Source of the DNA: Pararge aegeria
Taxonomy: Eukaryota; Arthropoda; Insecta; Lepidoptera; Nymphalidae
Direction: 5' to 3'
NCBI RefSeq assembly: GCF_905163445.1
Contig: NC_053202.1
Span: forward strand, 2,232,001 to 2,296,000
DNA length: 64,000 nucleotides
Both the position numbers and the translations under genes were made by a program. Position 1 is the first letter of the stretch, and every line of letters starts with the position of its first letter. Below are positions 53,261 through 63,944 of this stretch, one piece after another. Under the pieces are notes generated by a model. The model ran no database searches. It had not been told where the DNA came from and saw only the letters and a list, made by a program, of their open reading frames with translations.

Positions 53261-56249
53261 ATAAATTACATTCTGTTCTCGTTTATATTGCCTTGCCTAT
53301 TATATGTCAAAACAAAATCGTATCGTGTGTACTAGCTTTAAAGTAGCCTATTCAGAAAAAGGTTATGAGCAAAAAGTTTTCCTATTAAGCTATAGTCAGT
53401 TACGCCTACCTGAACCATTTCGCTAAGTAAACCAATTACTTTGGACAAATAACTTCATAATTTATCAAACAAACCAGCTTAAGTAACATTTTCGAACGTA
53501 TATTTAAATGCGGGCCCCGATAATTAATCATAAATTTCCTCCTCCTAAACGTAAATCAAATCTAACTACCGATCTCGTTCCAAGATGGCCGCCCGCTGCC
53601 AACATAACGAACATAAATAGTTTAATTTAAGACGCCTGTTAATCTCGCTCACTCAACAACAATGTCTCAAATTACATCCAATTATATCCCATTCAATCCT
53701 TTTAACTGAAATATTGTAAAAAAACATCCGGTAACAATCGCTGGTCATTAAGAAAAAACGCGCGTAAAAGATTTGACGTTTGGAGCTACCAACATGGTTA
53801 ACGATTAGTGATTCGTGCATATCGATAAATGGTGTGTCGATAAACGAGATAATTTCGCATTGTACCATTTAGAGTGCGCAATTATTATGTCACTTATACC
53901 GTAAAAGTTGATGATTACTACGATTTAAACATTTAAGGTTCATATTTATTACGCTATAAAGTAAGCAATAACATATTTCGTAACTACTGTAATTCTGTAC
54001 TGTTCAGTTCTTTTCACAAGACTACAAAAAGACTGTACCGTCACGTTAAGAAGTTGTTTTTTTTTTATCCAACATAAAACCAATAATTATCTACAAACAT
54101 CGTAATGCATAAAATTTACACTAACAACCAAATTACTTATTATCCATTTAATAAACCGTATAAAATTCACAGCTAGAAAGAAAATAATTGGGTGACACAG
54201 TAAGGAATATAACTATTTTAAAATGCGCAAAAAGTAATTCATACAAGTGCTACTTGTTTAATACAAGTATGAATTAAAATCATCTTATTTATATACTTGT
54301 CCATAAGTTGATTTATTGTTTATTAAAAAGATATAATAAGGCATATCATTATAATATACAGTATTACCCACAGTTATTATTAATGGTCAATAATTAAAAT
54401 GAATAAAGTATAACACGTTAACATTATTGACTGCGGTTACGAGACAACTATAAAATTTACAATTCATACCAACTATAACATAGGTAATATAACATCTATT
54501 TAAAAATACAATAAAAGTCTATGTAAGTCTGGACTAAGTTTACAGGGACAGTATAATATAGCATGTTCGCTATTTTATAAGTAAGTAGGTACTTACTTAA
54601 AAAAGTAAGATTAGAGTCGCCGATTTGATAAATGGTGATTTTTAAACCCTTACGAGATCAGGCCTTATCAAATCATTTGAATCATTAACCTTAATGAAAC
54701 TATCGATAGATACGTCCTTCACTACGAAATAATCAAATTTGGAACAACAATGGCGCTGGTTGATAATCGCGGGCGTTCATTCCCGCCTCGTCACAAAAGT
54801 CCTTTGTCAAACCCTCAACCGCTTCCATATTACTTCTGTACTTATTATTTTTTAATTCTTTTTATGGCCACGGTACGGACGCGTTCAGCCTGTCACGATT
54901 AAAATGATTTTTACTAAGCGGGGTTCATAAAAATAATATTGCTATTGTAACAAGGGCAGTCAATTGACACTGCGTTAGGGGTTATTCGGAACGGTTATTT
55001 GTCGAGCGATATATTTTTCTTTAGCCGTTATATTAGCTATATCGTTTTTTTGTTGACACAGATAATAGCGTATTGCATTCGCGAGGAGACTATGAACAGT
55101 AGCAAATAATTATATAGGGGCGTGATGTTATTCATACAATAGGTACCTAATCTATACTTTATTCCTCAATACAAAAAGTAATCGATCATGGAGTTTCTAT
55201 GATACCAAAGACCTTAAATAAACAATATCTTTATCATATAGGTTACCTATTTTAGTACGTATTATACTTATTTAATTATTTAATAAAGTAGCTACAAAAC
55301 GACTTATGATATGAATCAACTCATTGATTTACGGGACTCAACGCTTAAGTACGAAAGGATTAGTTGTCTTTGGTCATCCGTATGGAGCTTATTTACAATA
55401 AATTTTGAATAGACTAATACCTAATCTATATAAAGGTTGACTATAGCTATAGCATTATATATATATCTATAGATATAGCATTTTAACTATAGCTTTATCA
55501 AGTTGGTTCTCTCATTGACCCTAAAGTGACAAAAAAAGAATGCTATTTTTAACGCTTGTTAATTAAATCGACTTCAGACTTACAATTTTGGATTAAACCG
55601 CTAAAATTGCATAACCAATCACTAAATTACCATAGACAATAATTCAAATACTTACGGCATAATAAAATTTGATGTTCTTTTTTTAAAAATTTAATTGTGT
55701 AATGTGTTTACCAATTAAATATGTCTCTACCCAGATTCGTCGCATTAAAACAGTTTATTGAATAGTACGTTATCTTTATAATTAAGTTATCTCGTTTATA
55801 ATTACGACTAATGAAGCGATTGCTACAATGTAAGAAGGCACGGGGTTATCATTGCTAAGGAGTAATTACTGTAGATATTGAAGCGTTTTGCTTTAAACAT
55901 TTGTATTATATCGCCAATTATATACGTATTGAGTTTTAAACCACGCTTAATATTAGTTAAATTAAATAAAAAAAAAAAAAAAATTAAAAACCTAGATTAT
56001 AACAATTTTTTTTTGTCCTTTGACAGCCTTTTATATACACACACAATGGTATTATTTACAAATGAACACAGTTTAAATGTCTGTCTGTGATTTTGAAAAA
56101 AGGCTCATATGCATTTTAATGATAAATCCAAATACACCGTAATTAAAATTTGTATGTGCCTGTCTGTCCGGACTAATCTTCGGAACGGCTAAATCGATAT
56201 TGATAAGACTTTAATAGGCAGGTTTAATATTACACACAAGGTGACACAA
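53261..56249. other. Longest stretch without a recognised repeat
   Basis: About 3 kb. 53510-53645 (GCGGGCCCCGATAATTAATC, CCAAGATGGCCGCCCGCTGC) and 54750-54905 (GCGCTGGTTGATAATCGCGG, CCACGGTACGGACGCGTTCA) are locally GC-rich. 55430-55500 is a self-complementary CTATAGCTATAG-rich patch. It lies upstream of the visible ems/E5 exons, so it may hold cis-regulatory DNA; no exon 1 could be read on the minus strand. Confidence 0.4.
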
Positions 56250-56445
56250 GCTACTTTTTACACGCTTTATATTAGCTTCACTTGTATGTTTGTTTGTAAC
56301 CGACTTCTTTGGGCGCGATTTTGACCCACTTTAAACGGTCAGATTTCTTTCAAACTTTGTAGACATATCGAGGACCGATGACAATACACTAATCTGAAAA
56401 AATTATTCCAATTTTCTCTATAAAAAATAAGATTTTTTACTAATT
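56250..56445 (+). repeat. REP-Y copy
   Basis: TACACGCTTTATATTAGCTT, TGTATGTTTGTTTGTAACCG, GATTTTGACCCACTTTAAAC, TTTCAAACTTTGTAGACATA; an inverted partner lies at 62155-62320. Confidence 0.62.
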
Positions 56446-56924
56446 ACTACAGCGCCATCTAGACCCAAATGTAAAAAACCTATGGCGTTCGCTTACCTAA
56501 CAAATTCCACAGAAAACATTAAGCTACTAGATGGTAGAGGGCGTTAGCTATTACTTTTTAATGGCCTGTTTTAAATAATAATTAGAACTTGCATTTCGAG
56601 AGACGGGCAGACTGAATAAAAAAAAAAATATTTTATCTCTTTAATGGTGGATGGGTTACCGATTAATTTTGCTCTAATAACAATAATAGATCAAGAAAAA
56701 CTAAAAAAATCGCTATTATAAATAAACTAAAAGAAATAAATTAGTTTAGTTTTTTATACTAAGCGTGTTTTTTAGTTTGTTTGAACTATTTAATTATTTA
56801 AATTTCCAAGACGCAATTTTTAATGGGCTGACTTATTATTCAAGAAGTTCATACCATAGTGTAAATGTTGGAAAGCTAAAAATATTACGAACGGTTTAGT
56901 TTGTTTGTTTTTATTGCATTGGTA
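56446..56924. other. No gene recognised
   Basis: AT-rich; CAGCGCCATCTAGACCC at 56450 is a short Helitron/SINE-like scrap. Confidence 0.35.
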
Positions 56925-57200
56925 CCTATTGTTGCCATTGGCACTGCAGACTGGGACACCAGCACGGCTAGCATGGGCAAGAGGTTATAATTATATCCCC
57001 GGGGAAACGATAAAATGTATCTTCCTCCACAGATATCAAATCTCAGAGCACTGGCGCACAAGTGGAAATAATATCCAAATAAGATATGTCTAATAAATAA
57101 TAAACGGGAGTAAACTTCTCCTATTCCATGTTCCGGTGTTTTAGCTGGTGGACAGGTTAGTTATATACCTTGTCAGGTGATATAATCGGGAGATAAAATT
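56925..57200 (+). repeat. REP-X copy, left arm of an inverted pair
   Basis: GCACGGCTAGCATGGGCAAG, TATCCCCGGGGAAACGATAA, GAGCACTGGCGCACAAGTGG, ACGGGAGTAAACTTCTCCTA. Confidence 0.75.
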
Positions 57201-57731
57201 TTTATCCCGTGCCTGCTATTTCCCATTGAACATAAAGTATCGATAGAAATAGCCAACCCTTCGCTTTGACGAATTCCATTTTTAAAACCCGATCCATGAC
57301 GTTAAAAGCGCCAATCTTATCATCTTACCGAGACAAAATATTAACGTTTATAGGTTATCATAGACAAGACAGAGTAATTACGAAATGGGGCCCGCGGGTC
57401 ACGATACCACAGATAACAGTATTATATCAAAATAACTTTTTAATTAGACGATATTACGCCAACTTTGTTACAAAGTACCTACTTGTTGATATTATTAATT
57501 GATAGTATCCGTACGTACTAACTACTTAGGTTATTTATATATTTGACGCACTGAATAAGTGCATTTGCACCGAGTTTAACTCTACTATAATGGCTATATC
57601 AATAAATATCAAAGGAAATCCGGGCAAACCGGCTATGGGCTAACGTAGAAATTTAAAGAATATTCCTTGAGATCACTATAGGTGAAACTGGTAAAAATTT
57701 TTTTTACAAAGGTTAAATAAATATAAAATAG
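57201..57731. other. Spacer between REP-X arms
   Basis: A 78-codon ORF (57266-57502) lies here without a recognised domain. Confidence 0.35.
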
Positions 57732-57925
57732 CCAATATAGAAGCGAATAGGAGAAGTTTACCCCCGTTTAATATTACATTAAATATTATTTGGATATTAT
57801 TTCTATGTGTGCGCCAGTGCTCTGAGAGTTGATAGAGCTGTGGGAGAAGATAAATTTTTATCCTTTCCCCCGGGGATATAATTGTCTCATGCCCACGCTA
57901 GCCGTGCTGAGGCAAAGGTTGTATG
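57732..57925 (-). repeat. REP-X copy, right arm of an inverted pair
   Basis: AATAGGAGAAGTTTACCCCC, TGCGCCAGTGCTCTGAGAGT, CCCCCGGGGATATAATTGTC, CCACGCTAGCCGTGCTGAGG. Confidence 0.75.
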
Positions 57926-58149
57926 TATACCTAACCTAAAAATATCAGGTATATACTGGTTTAAGCGATGCTTAAGTCTGTATTTACCTGTGCTCTAAGT
58001 AGTCTTATAATAATTTAAACAATGTTGCTCACTTTTCACATACTTACTCACAGTGTAATGTATGGACCTATATTTAAAAAAAACCTTGGCTGGTATTCTT
58101 TTTGTTATCACCACCTCACATTGTCATTTAAAACTATTTAAGAAGCAAC
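57926..58149. other. Mostly unique; LINE-4 trace
   Basis: 58090-58140 (TTTTTGTTATCACCACCTCA, CATTGTCATTTAAAACTATT) is a reversed LINE-4 fragment. Confidence 0.45.
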
Positions 58150-58465
58150 CCAACTGTGATATAAGTAGGAGGTCCTGGGTTCGTTTCCCCATTCAGCAGG
58201 GGTAATTTGGGAAGTCTTAATTTCAGGATTTTCTCTGGTCTGGTCTGGTGGGAGGCTTAGGCCGTGGCTAGTTACCACCCTACCGACAAAGACGTGCCGC
58301 TAAGCGATTTAGTGTTCTGGTGCGATGTCGCGTAGAAACCCATTAAGGATATGACCAGGTACCATACTCCCTAACAAGTAAGCCCGCTACCATCTTAGAC
58401 TGCGTCATCACTTACCGCCAGGTGAGATTGCAGTCAAGGGCTAACTTGTAGTGGAATAAAAAAAT
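58150..58465 (+). repeat. SINE-C copy, A box lost
   Basis: GGAGGTCCTGGGTTCGTTTC (B box), TCTCTGGTCTGGTCTGGTGG, GACGTGCCGCTAAGCGATTT, CAAGGGCTAACTTGTAGTGG, AATAAAAAAATAAA. Confidence 0.85.
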
Positions 58466-58948
58466 AAAAAAATATGTCCCTTAAAAACTAAAGATTTTTA
58501 ACTAAAATTAGCTAGTGTGTGGAATCCAGTGGTAGAATTCTGCAAACCAAGAAAGCATTGCACCGCTTCTCAATTCTATATGAAAATAAAAAAAAAATAA
58601 AAATCGAAGATGTAAGTAAATACCTAGTGATGTAGTGTTGGAGTACCTAAAAACATAGTGATGAATGCTTTCTTCTCTATAATTATAACTCAGTTTTATA
58701 GGCACAAATATTCCTAGATGCAGATCAAAAACTAGTTTTTGTTTAAAAACATTTGCTGCCGCTGTAATGTCTACTTGAGCACGTTCATTAATCATTGTTT
58801 TTAGTGGCCCCTTGTCCCGGCGATACGTTCGCGGGTGACAGCGAAATAGTAATGGCGTCTGGAAATATATTGTATCTTTATTACTGTTTGTGCCCCGCAG
58901 CTTCACACGTGACCAAATTAAATGAAATATAATGTATTTATTAATAAT
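58466..58948. other. No gene recognised
   Basis: Contains a minus-strand 132-codon ORF (58508-58906) judged non-genic. CCCCGCAGCTTCACACGTGA at 58893 is a Helitron-like scrap. Confidence 0.35.
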
Positions 58949-59083
58949 CCTTACTTAATATTATAAATGCGAAAGTCTGATTGTTTGTCCTTGCTCAACG
59001 GCCTAACTTAGCGATCGCACGGAGAGTAACATAGGTTTTATCCCACAGAAACAAACGGTTCCACCGGAATTTGTGAAAAACCT
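58949..59083 (+). mobile_element. Helitron 5' portion
   Basis: CCTTACTTAATATTATAAAT, GCGAAAGTCTGATTGTTTGT, then GTAACATAGGTTTTATCCCA; 3' end replaced by SINE-B. Confidence 0.55.
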
Positions 59084-59293
59084 CTAACTTACATATATAA
59101 AATATCACTTGCTTCGACGGTGCAGGAAAACATCGTGAGGGCACCTGCATGCCTGAGAGTTCTCCGTAATCTTCTTAAAGGCGTGTGGAATCCACCAATC
59201 CGCACTGGGCTAGTGTGGTGGACTACGGTGTAAACCCTTCTCATTGTGAGAGGAGACCCGTGCTCTGTAGTGGGCCGGTAATGGTTTGATATG
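59084..59293 (+). repeat. SINE-B copy, head missing
   Basis: ATATCACTTGCTTCGACGGT, GAGGGCACCTGCATGCCTGA, CCGCACTGGGCTAGTGTGGT, GGCCGGTAATGGTTTGATAT. Confidence 0.84.
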
Positions 59294-59309
59294 ATAATAT
59301 GATGATAAT

Positions 59310-59362
59310 GCTAATAAGTCCACCAAACCGCACTGGGCCAGTGTGGTGGACTACGGTCTTAC
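59310..59362 (+). repeat. SINE-B fragment
   Basis: GTCCACCAAACCGCACTGGG, CCAGTGTGGTGGACTACGGT; a partial second copy right after the first. Confidence 0.7.
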
Positions 59363-59373
59363 TTATTGTTCAA

Positions 59374-59742
59374 AAAATTCAAAAAATTCAAAATTCATTT
59401 ATTTCAAGTAGGCCTAATATAAGCACTTTTGAAACGTCAAGTCTGCTTGTAGTGATTCTACCACCGGTTCGGAAGGCAGATTCTACCGAGAAGAAGCCGG
59501 CAAGAAACTCAGCAGTTGCTCTTTTCCAAAATCAACAATTTACATTTTGCATTTTAACATTAATTTTTCTATCTTGTGAGAGCTGAAAGCGGAGCCGGAA
59601 GCTTCCAAGCAACCTTGTTATTAAAAAATTCATCAATTGTATAGTAACCTCGCTGTAATAAGTGTGTTTTAACAAATTCTTTAAACTTGTGCATTGGCAG
59701 GTCCAAAATCACCTTAGGAATCATATTATAAAAGCGTACGTA
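59374..59742 (-). mobile_element. LINE-1 3' portion with ORF tail
   Basis: The 3' end is CAAAAAATTCAAAATTCATT at the low side. On the minus strand the ORF tail reads RFYNMIPKVILDLPMHKFKE, FVKTHLLQRGYYTIDEFFNN, KVAWKLPAPLSALTR, stop at 59569-59571. It is the best preserved LINE-1 C-terminus here, with no internal stop. Confidence 0.85.
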
Positions 59743-59749
59743 AGCGTAT

Positions 59750-59967
59750 TGTGAGGGGAGACCCGTGTCCTGCAGTGGCGTACACAGGGTATTCGACCAG
59801 TGAATACATAAAGCACGTACATGGGAAAATTGTAAAAACCCTAGAATAATAGTAGTATATAAAATAATTTGGGTAGGCAGTGATTTTGTGCATGCATGAA
59901 GTGCACGCCACTGGTGCCCTGTAGTGAGCCGGTAATAGATTGCTATGATGATGATGATGATGAATTC
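59750..59967 (+). repeat. SINE-B 3' end carrying a nested hAT-M
   Basis: GTGAGGGGAGACCCGTGTCC before the insert and GTGAGCCGGTAATAGATTGC plus a (GAT)n tail after it. Confidence 0.76.
59773..59913. mobile_element. hAT-M element with 8-bp target duplication
   Basis: Flanked by GTGTCCTG (59765-59772) and GTGCCCTG (59914-59921), 7 of 8 identical. Ends CAGTGGCGTACAC and GTGCACGCCACTG. 141 bp, inserted in SINE-B. Confidence 0.86.
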
Positions 59968-60349
59968 AATATGATGTTTTTTTATAAACATAAGAAAGTA
60001 ATTTTAAATATCTCACTTCTAATTTACCTAATAGTAATGTATTTTTCCAGGATAAAAATAACGTATGTAACGCATTGGCTGATAAAATACTTACTTCAAT
60101 GCAAAACATGAAGTCATACCGTTGCTGCGTGAAAAACGGACAAACGAACAAACACACTTTCGAATTAATGCGGGTATTGAGACTAAATCGTGAGTATCGA
60201 TTTCTTTGATACTTGAATGATGAATAATAATTAGCTAAGTGATTTTAATGCGCAATGACAAAAACTATAGATAATTAATTACTTACTGAGATAAATTCAT
60301 CCGAAGATATATTAGGGATTTTAGGGTTCCGTATCGCAAGAGTACAATT
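59968..60349. other. No gene recognised
   Basis: AT-rich unique sequence. Confidence 0.35.
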
Positions 60350-60508
60350 AAAACCTCCCTCGTTTAAATTTGGCGGTCCCGAGTGCCGGCAGGGGCAATC
60401 TGCCCTGCTTTCTGAGTCCGAGGCCGTGGGTTCGATTCCCGCAACTGGACAATATTTGTGTGATGAACATGAATGTTTTTCAGTGTCTGGGTGTTTATCT
60501 ATATATTA
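60350..60508 (+). repeat. Chimeric SINE: SINE-C B-box region joined to SINE-A
   Basis: AAACCTCCCTCG and GTGCCGGCAGGGGCAATC (SINE-C head) run straight into TGCCCTGCTTTCTGAGTCCG, GGGTTCGATTCCCGCAACTG and GAATGTTTTTCAGTGTCTGG (SINE-A). It is interrupted by a Helitron at 60509. Confidence 0.66.
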
Positions 60509-60657
60509 CTAGCTGTTGCCCGCGACTTCGTCTGCGTTTGATTTTGTTTTTTTTTTATGTGGCATTCAATTTAGTTGTAGTTCAAAAAAATTTAAAGTAT
60601 TCAGTATCGCTAGGCCTTAAATGAGGGGTTTGCTGCAGTCCGCTGAGGAGTTCTCCC
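60509..60657 (-). mobile_element. Helitron 3' part
   Basis: CTAGCTGTTGCCCGCGACTT next to host A (60508), then GTATTCAGTATCGCTAGGCC; truncated after about 150 bp. Confidence 0.8.
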
Positions 60658-60735
60658 TTCGCAGGGCATGCTTAGGAACACGTTCTGCAAGTTCCGCCCT
60701 GTGTCAATCAACCTGAGGCGTAGGCGTTAAGCCAC
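60658..60735 (+). repeat. Unclassified repeat, second copy of 46208-46262
   Basis: GTTCCGCCCTGTGTCAATCA, ACCTGAGGCGTAGGCGTTAA. Confidence 0.5.
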
Positions 60736-60879
60736 ATGTACCTACAATTACACAGACAACCAAGCATTTCAGACCGGAACAAAGCATTGTAGCAATGCTG
60801 GTTAGCGGCAGAAAATACCATGGCGACAGTACTAGAGAAGTTCTATTATAGTACCTATAAAGGACCACGTAATCGATAA

Positions 60880-61150
60880 AAAAGCTTGGATGTGAATTAT
60901 TGCTCTTCTAATAGTTTTTAAATGACATTGTCAGATGGTGATAACAAAAAAAAAACCATGCTTAGTTTGTTGTGGTCTTCTTCTTAGACAAGGACGCGTT
61001 AGGAACCCTCGTAGCTTTAGTTTTAAGTTTACGAATGTGGTTATCGCCATCATCTCACTACCGTTTAATTCTTATGTACGCATGTAGTATGTACCTATGG
61101 GACGGGCCTACTTGAATAAAGATATTTTTGACTTTGCCTTTGACTTTACT
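60880..61150 (+). mobile_element. LINE-4 3' end
   Basis: AAAAAGCTTGGATGTGAATT, ACATTGTCAGATGGTGATAA, TTGTTGTGGTCTTCTTCTTA, GGGCCTACTTGAATAAAGAT, ATTTTTGACTTTGCCTTTGA. It shows the family 3' terminus. Confidence 0.78.
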
Positions 61151-61182
61151 ACTCCGGACGAGATCCGTCGCTAAACAAAAAC

Positions 61183-61275
61183 AAATTCAAATTCAAAAAT
61201 GTTATATTCATGTAGACCTTATATATATAGTATATATATAGTATTATTACAGGCACTTTTGAAGCGTTCATACAT
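61183..61275 (-). mobile_element. LINE-1 3' fragment
   Basis: ACAAATTCAAATTCAAAAAT, TTCATGTAGACCTTATATA, GGCACTTTTGAAGCGTTC, with a TATATA expansion inside. Confidence 0.6.
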
Positions 61276-61289
61276 TTAACATGTTACAC

Positions 61290-61480
61290 TAATGTTAGTG
61301 ATGGTGATAACTGCAATCGTTAACTTAAAACTAAAGCTAGGAGGGTTCCGAACGCGCCCTGGTCTAAGAAGAGCCCACAACAAACTAAGCCAGGTTTTGT
61401 TTTTGTTATCACCATCTCGCAGTCTAGTTAATGTTGAGCTATGGTAAGAGCAATTCATACCCAAGCTTTTTTATCATATG
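61290..61480 (-). mobile_element. LINE-4 fragment
   Basis: TTAGTGATGGTGATAACTGC, AAACTAAAGCTAGGAGGGTT, CTAAGAAGAGCCCACAACAA, TTTTTGTTATCACCATCTCG, ACCCAAGCTTTTTTATCAT. Inverted relative to the copy 150 bp upstream. Confidence 0.75.
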
Positions 61481-61555
61481 TGGCCAAACCTCTAGGTACT
61501 TACTACTAATAAAAGTTGTTGCTACAGCGTTTGTTTACTTATTAACAAATGTAAC

Positions 61556-61672
61556 TCTTTATTTGTACATAAAAAAATTAAGAACATCAAAAGAAAAGCA
61601 GTAACTTAAAGTATTAGGATGCCAAAGCCGGCTTTATCGCTTACTAATAATCTCTGCCAAGCAATCATGTAG
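61556..61672 (-). mobile_element. LINE-2 3' fragment, diverged
   Basis: CTTTATTTGTACATAAAAAA, GGATGCCAAAGCCGGCTTTA, TCGCTTACTAATAATCTCTG. Confidence 0.6.
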
Positions 61673-61924
61673 ATAAGGAAAACTAAAAAGGAAACCGAAA
61701 AATAGAATGTATGAAAGATATGATTTCCCATCCTGATTGTTTTGTCAATGGTTACTACAAATAAATTAATAGTTAAAAAAAATAAGAAACACGCTTGGTA
61801 TAAAAAAACCAAACGAATTTCTACCTTTTAGTTTAGTTTATTCATAAAATCGTGATTACTAGTTCTTCTTAAACTATTATTTTTATTAGAGCAAAATTAA
61901 TCGGTAACTTATTCACGTTAGAAT

Positions 61925-62012
61925 CACTACAAACAGTCAGACTTGACGTTTCAAAAGTGCTTATATTAGGCCTACTTGAAATAAATGAATTTTGAATTTG
62001 AATTTGATCAAA
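61925..62012 (+). mobile_element. LINE-1 3' end
   Basis: CACTACAAACAGTCAGACTT, GACGTTTCAAAAGTGCTTAT, TTAGGCCTACTTGAAATAAA, TGAATTTTGAATTTGAATTT. Confidence 0.8.
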
Positions 62013-62154
62013 TTTATTAATATTAGAGATATCGTCCAAACATTATACTATTTTATTTTGTTGTAAATTAAAATTAATAAATGAAATTTATATAAATTAA
62101 CAAAAATGTAATTTTGCTAATTGAAAAATGGAATAATCTTATCAAATTACCTAC

Positions 62155-62320
62155 GAGTATTATTATCGGTCTTCGATATACGAGTATGTACAAAGTTTGA
62201 ACGGAATCAGACCGTTTGTAAAGGGTCAAAATCAAAAGGAATAGGTTAAAAACATACAAACCAACATAGAATTGAAGCTAATAAAAAGCGTGTAAAAAAA
62301 AGGTCGTATTTAACCGCCCA
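62155..62320 (-). repeat. REP-Y copy
   Basis: Reverse complement of 56250-56445: GTACAAAGTTTGAACGGAAT, CAGACCGTTTGTAAAGGGTC, GAATTGAAGCTAATAAAAAG, CGTGTAAAAAAAAGG. Confidence 0.62.
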
Positions 62321-62490
62321 AAGTGTGTCCATAGATAACTTTTATCTTAATATGCTTGTGGTACAAGATAAGTTATTGAAGGTACTCTATCATATTCATT
62401 TATACGTTATAACTATACGTATTAACTCGACGTAGAATGGGATTATTTTTTTATTAACACCCGATTCTAAAGGTTGAACAGAATATACGG

Positions 62491-62683
62491 TAGTTGGCTA
62501 GCATCTGCACGGGGCATGCAGATGATATAAAATGAAGAAAATCTCCATTACGACTTATAAAAACTTAAGGATAGGCATTGTTAGAGTTATATATAACCCT
62601 TAACTATTTATAACTGGTACTGGAGATTTTCTTCATTTTATATCATCTGCATATCCTGTGCATACCCTCTATGCACGCTACTG
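62491..62683. mobile_element. hAT-M foldback MITE, left end eroded
   Basis: Second copy of the 41989-42163 element: GCAGATGATATAAAATGAAG, AAAATCTCC and their complements GGAGATTTTCTTCATTTTAT, ATCATCTGCAT, right end CTATGCACGCTACTG. The left TIR has lost about 15 bp. Confidence 0.78.
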
Positions 62684-62725
62684 GCAGCACTTATATTAAA
62701 TCCATAAAATTTAATATTATAAATT

Positions 62726-62822
62726 CATCTATTACAAGTATAGGCCTAGTTTATAAGCACTTTGGAAACGTCAATATGTCTGTTTGTAGTGACTCTACCA
62801 CCGGTTCGGAAAGCAGATACAC
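62726..62822 (-). mobile_element. LINE-1 3' fragment
   Basis: ACAAGTATAGGCCTAGTTTA, TGTAGTGACTCTACCACCGG, TTCGGAAAGCAGAT. Confidence 0.7.
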
Positions 62823-62869
62823 CTATAAATTTACTACACATCTTCGTCGGTGGGTAGAGTGCTGGAGCG

Positions 62870-62912
62870 GTAGAGTGGTAACTAGCCACGGCCGAAGGTT
62901 CCCATGCTAGAG
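62870..62912 (-). repeat. SINE-C scrap
   Basis: GTGGTAACTAGCCACGGCCG, AAGGTTCCCA: reversed SINE-C body segment. Confidence 0.45.
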
Positions 62913-63278
62913 GAAATTTTGAAATTATAAATTCCCGATTACCGTTGCTGCGTGAAACGTGCACACTTTCGTATTGCAATATTCGATCGAGTAAGAAAAT
63001 AAAAAGCTCAATTTTACCCACATTTCTATGAAATTTATTTTAAAGCGATAAAATTTTGCAAAATAATTTAGCAGAACTTAAAACAAGTCATTAAATCTGA
63101 ATTATATCAAATTAAATATGTATGAAGTAATTATAAGTAATAACTACACATAATTAAAGTTTTAATGAACGTCGAGAAACGAAAATTTACTTGCATAAAT
63201 TATGCCATACTTTTTTGCCTATCGCGTGTCGGTCCGGACTCATTTTGGAATGGCTGAATCGGTTTTTGACTAAATGTC
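62913..63278. other. No gene recognised
   Basis: AT-rich; GGTCCGGACTCATTTTGGAA at 63230 echoes CTGTCCGGACTAATCTTCGG at 56163. Confidence 0.35.
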
Positions 63279-63495
63279 AAGTCTGTCTGTTTGTTGTGAC
63301 TCTACCACCGGTTCGGAGGGCAGACTCTACAGAGAACGACCGGCTGTTTAATTATAGGCTATCAAGAAGAACGGTGTTATCTTTTGAGTGTAGTTAAAAA
63401 CTGAGCCTATTGCTCAAAAATAAACCCGTGGTAGAGTCACTACAAACAAAGAGACTTGAAGTTTGAAACGTGCTTATAAAGTAGGCTTAACTATA
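63279..63495. mobile_element. Two LINE-1 3' fragments in inverted orientation
   Basis: 63279-63345 is minus (AAGTCTGTCTGTTTGTTGTG, ACTCTACCACCGGTTCGGAG) and 63427-63495 is plus (GTGGTAGAGTCACTACAAAC, AGACTTGAAGTTTGAAACGT), facing each other across about 80 bp. Confidence 0.68.
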
Positions 63496-63584
63496 TGATT
63501 TTTTTTTTCACAAACTTTATTCATTTTATGAATATATAATTCAATTTCTTTAATGAAAACCTAGATAGCAGCTTCATTTTTGCG

Positions 63585-63860
63585 CCTTTTGGAGTAGAGA
63601 CTTTGGGACCGTGGGGTCCGGAGGCAAGAGCTCTTTTCAAAGAATTATCGAAAAGGGTTATCGAGTCTACCGGTGATCCTAGAGCGGGCAGTTACCTTGG
63701 CCAACGAATTAGTTGGGCCATCCAAAGTGGCAGATGCTGGCATCTTAGGAACTGTGCCTCGCTGCGGTGGTTTCGAGGACGTTTTAGATTTTATTTAATT
63801 TTAGGTTATATTTATATTTCTTTAATTAACAATTAACTCTCCAAATAAATAAAGATTTTT
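63585..63860 (+). pseudogene. LINE-5 ORF C-terminal fragment
   Basis: From 63603 the frame reads GPWGPEARALFKELSKRVIE, STGDPRAGSYLGQRISWAIQ, then SGRCW and a diverged end, TAA at 63834-63836. GPW---A---F--L-------T-DPRAG-YL-QRI--AIQ-GN is a conserved C-terminal block of a non-LTR polyprotein; here GN is replaced by GR and the frame is lost. An AATAAATAAAG lies just downstream (63846). Confidence 0.7.
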
Positions 63861-63944
63861 TCTTATAACGATATTCATGACAATCCACCATAACTGACTT
63901 AAATTCCTATTCCTATTATAATGTTAAGGATTACTTAAACGGTT

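Noticed and set aside
58508..58906. 132-codon minus-strand ORF
   Set aside because: Aromatic-rich low-complexity C-terminus, no domain, and overlap with a Helitron-like scrap; chance frame in AT-rich DNA.
59569..59991. 140-codon minus-strand ORF as a host gene
   Set aside because: Its C-terminal half is the LINE-1 ORF tail and its N-terminal half reads through SINE-B and a hAT-M insertion.
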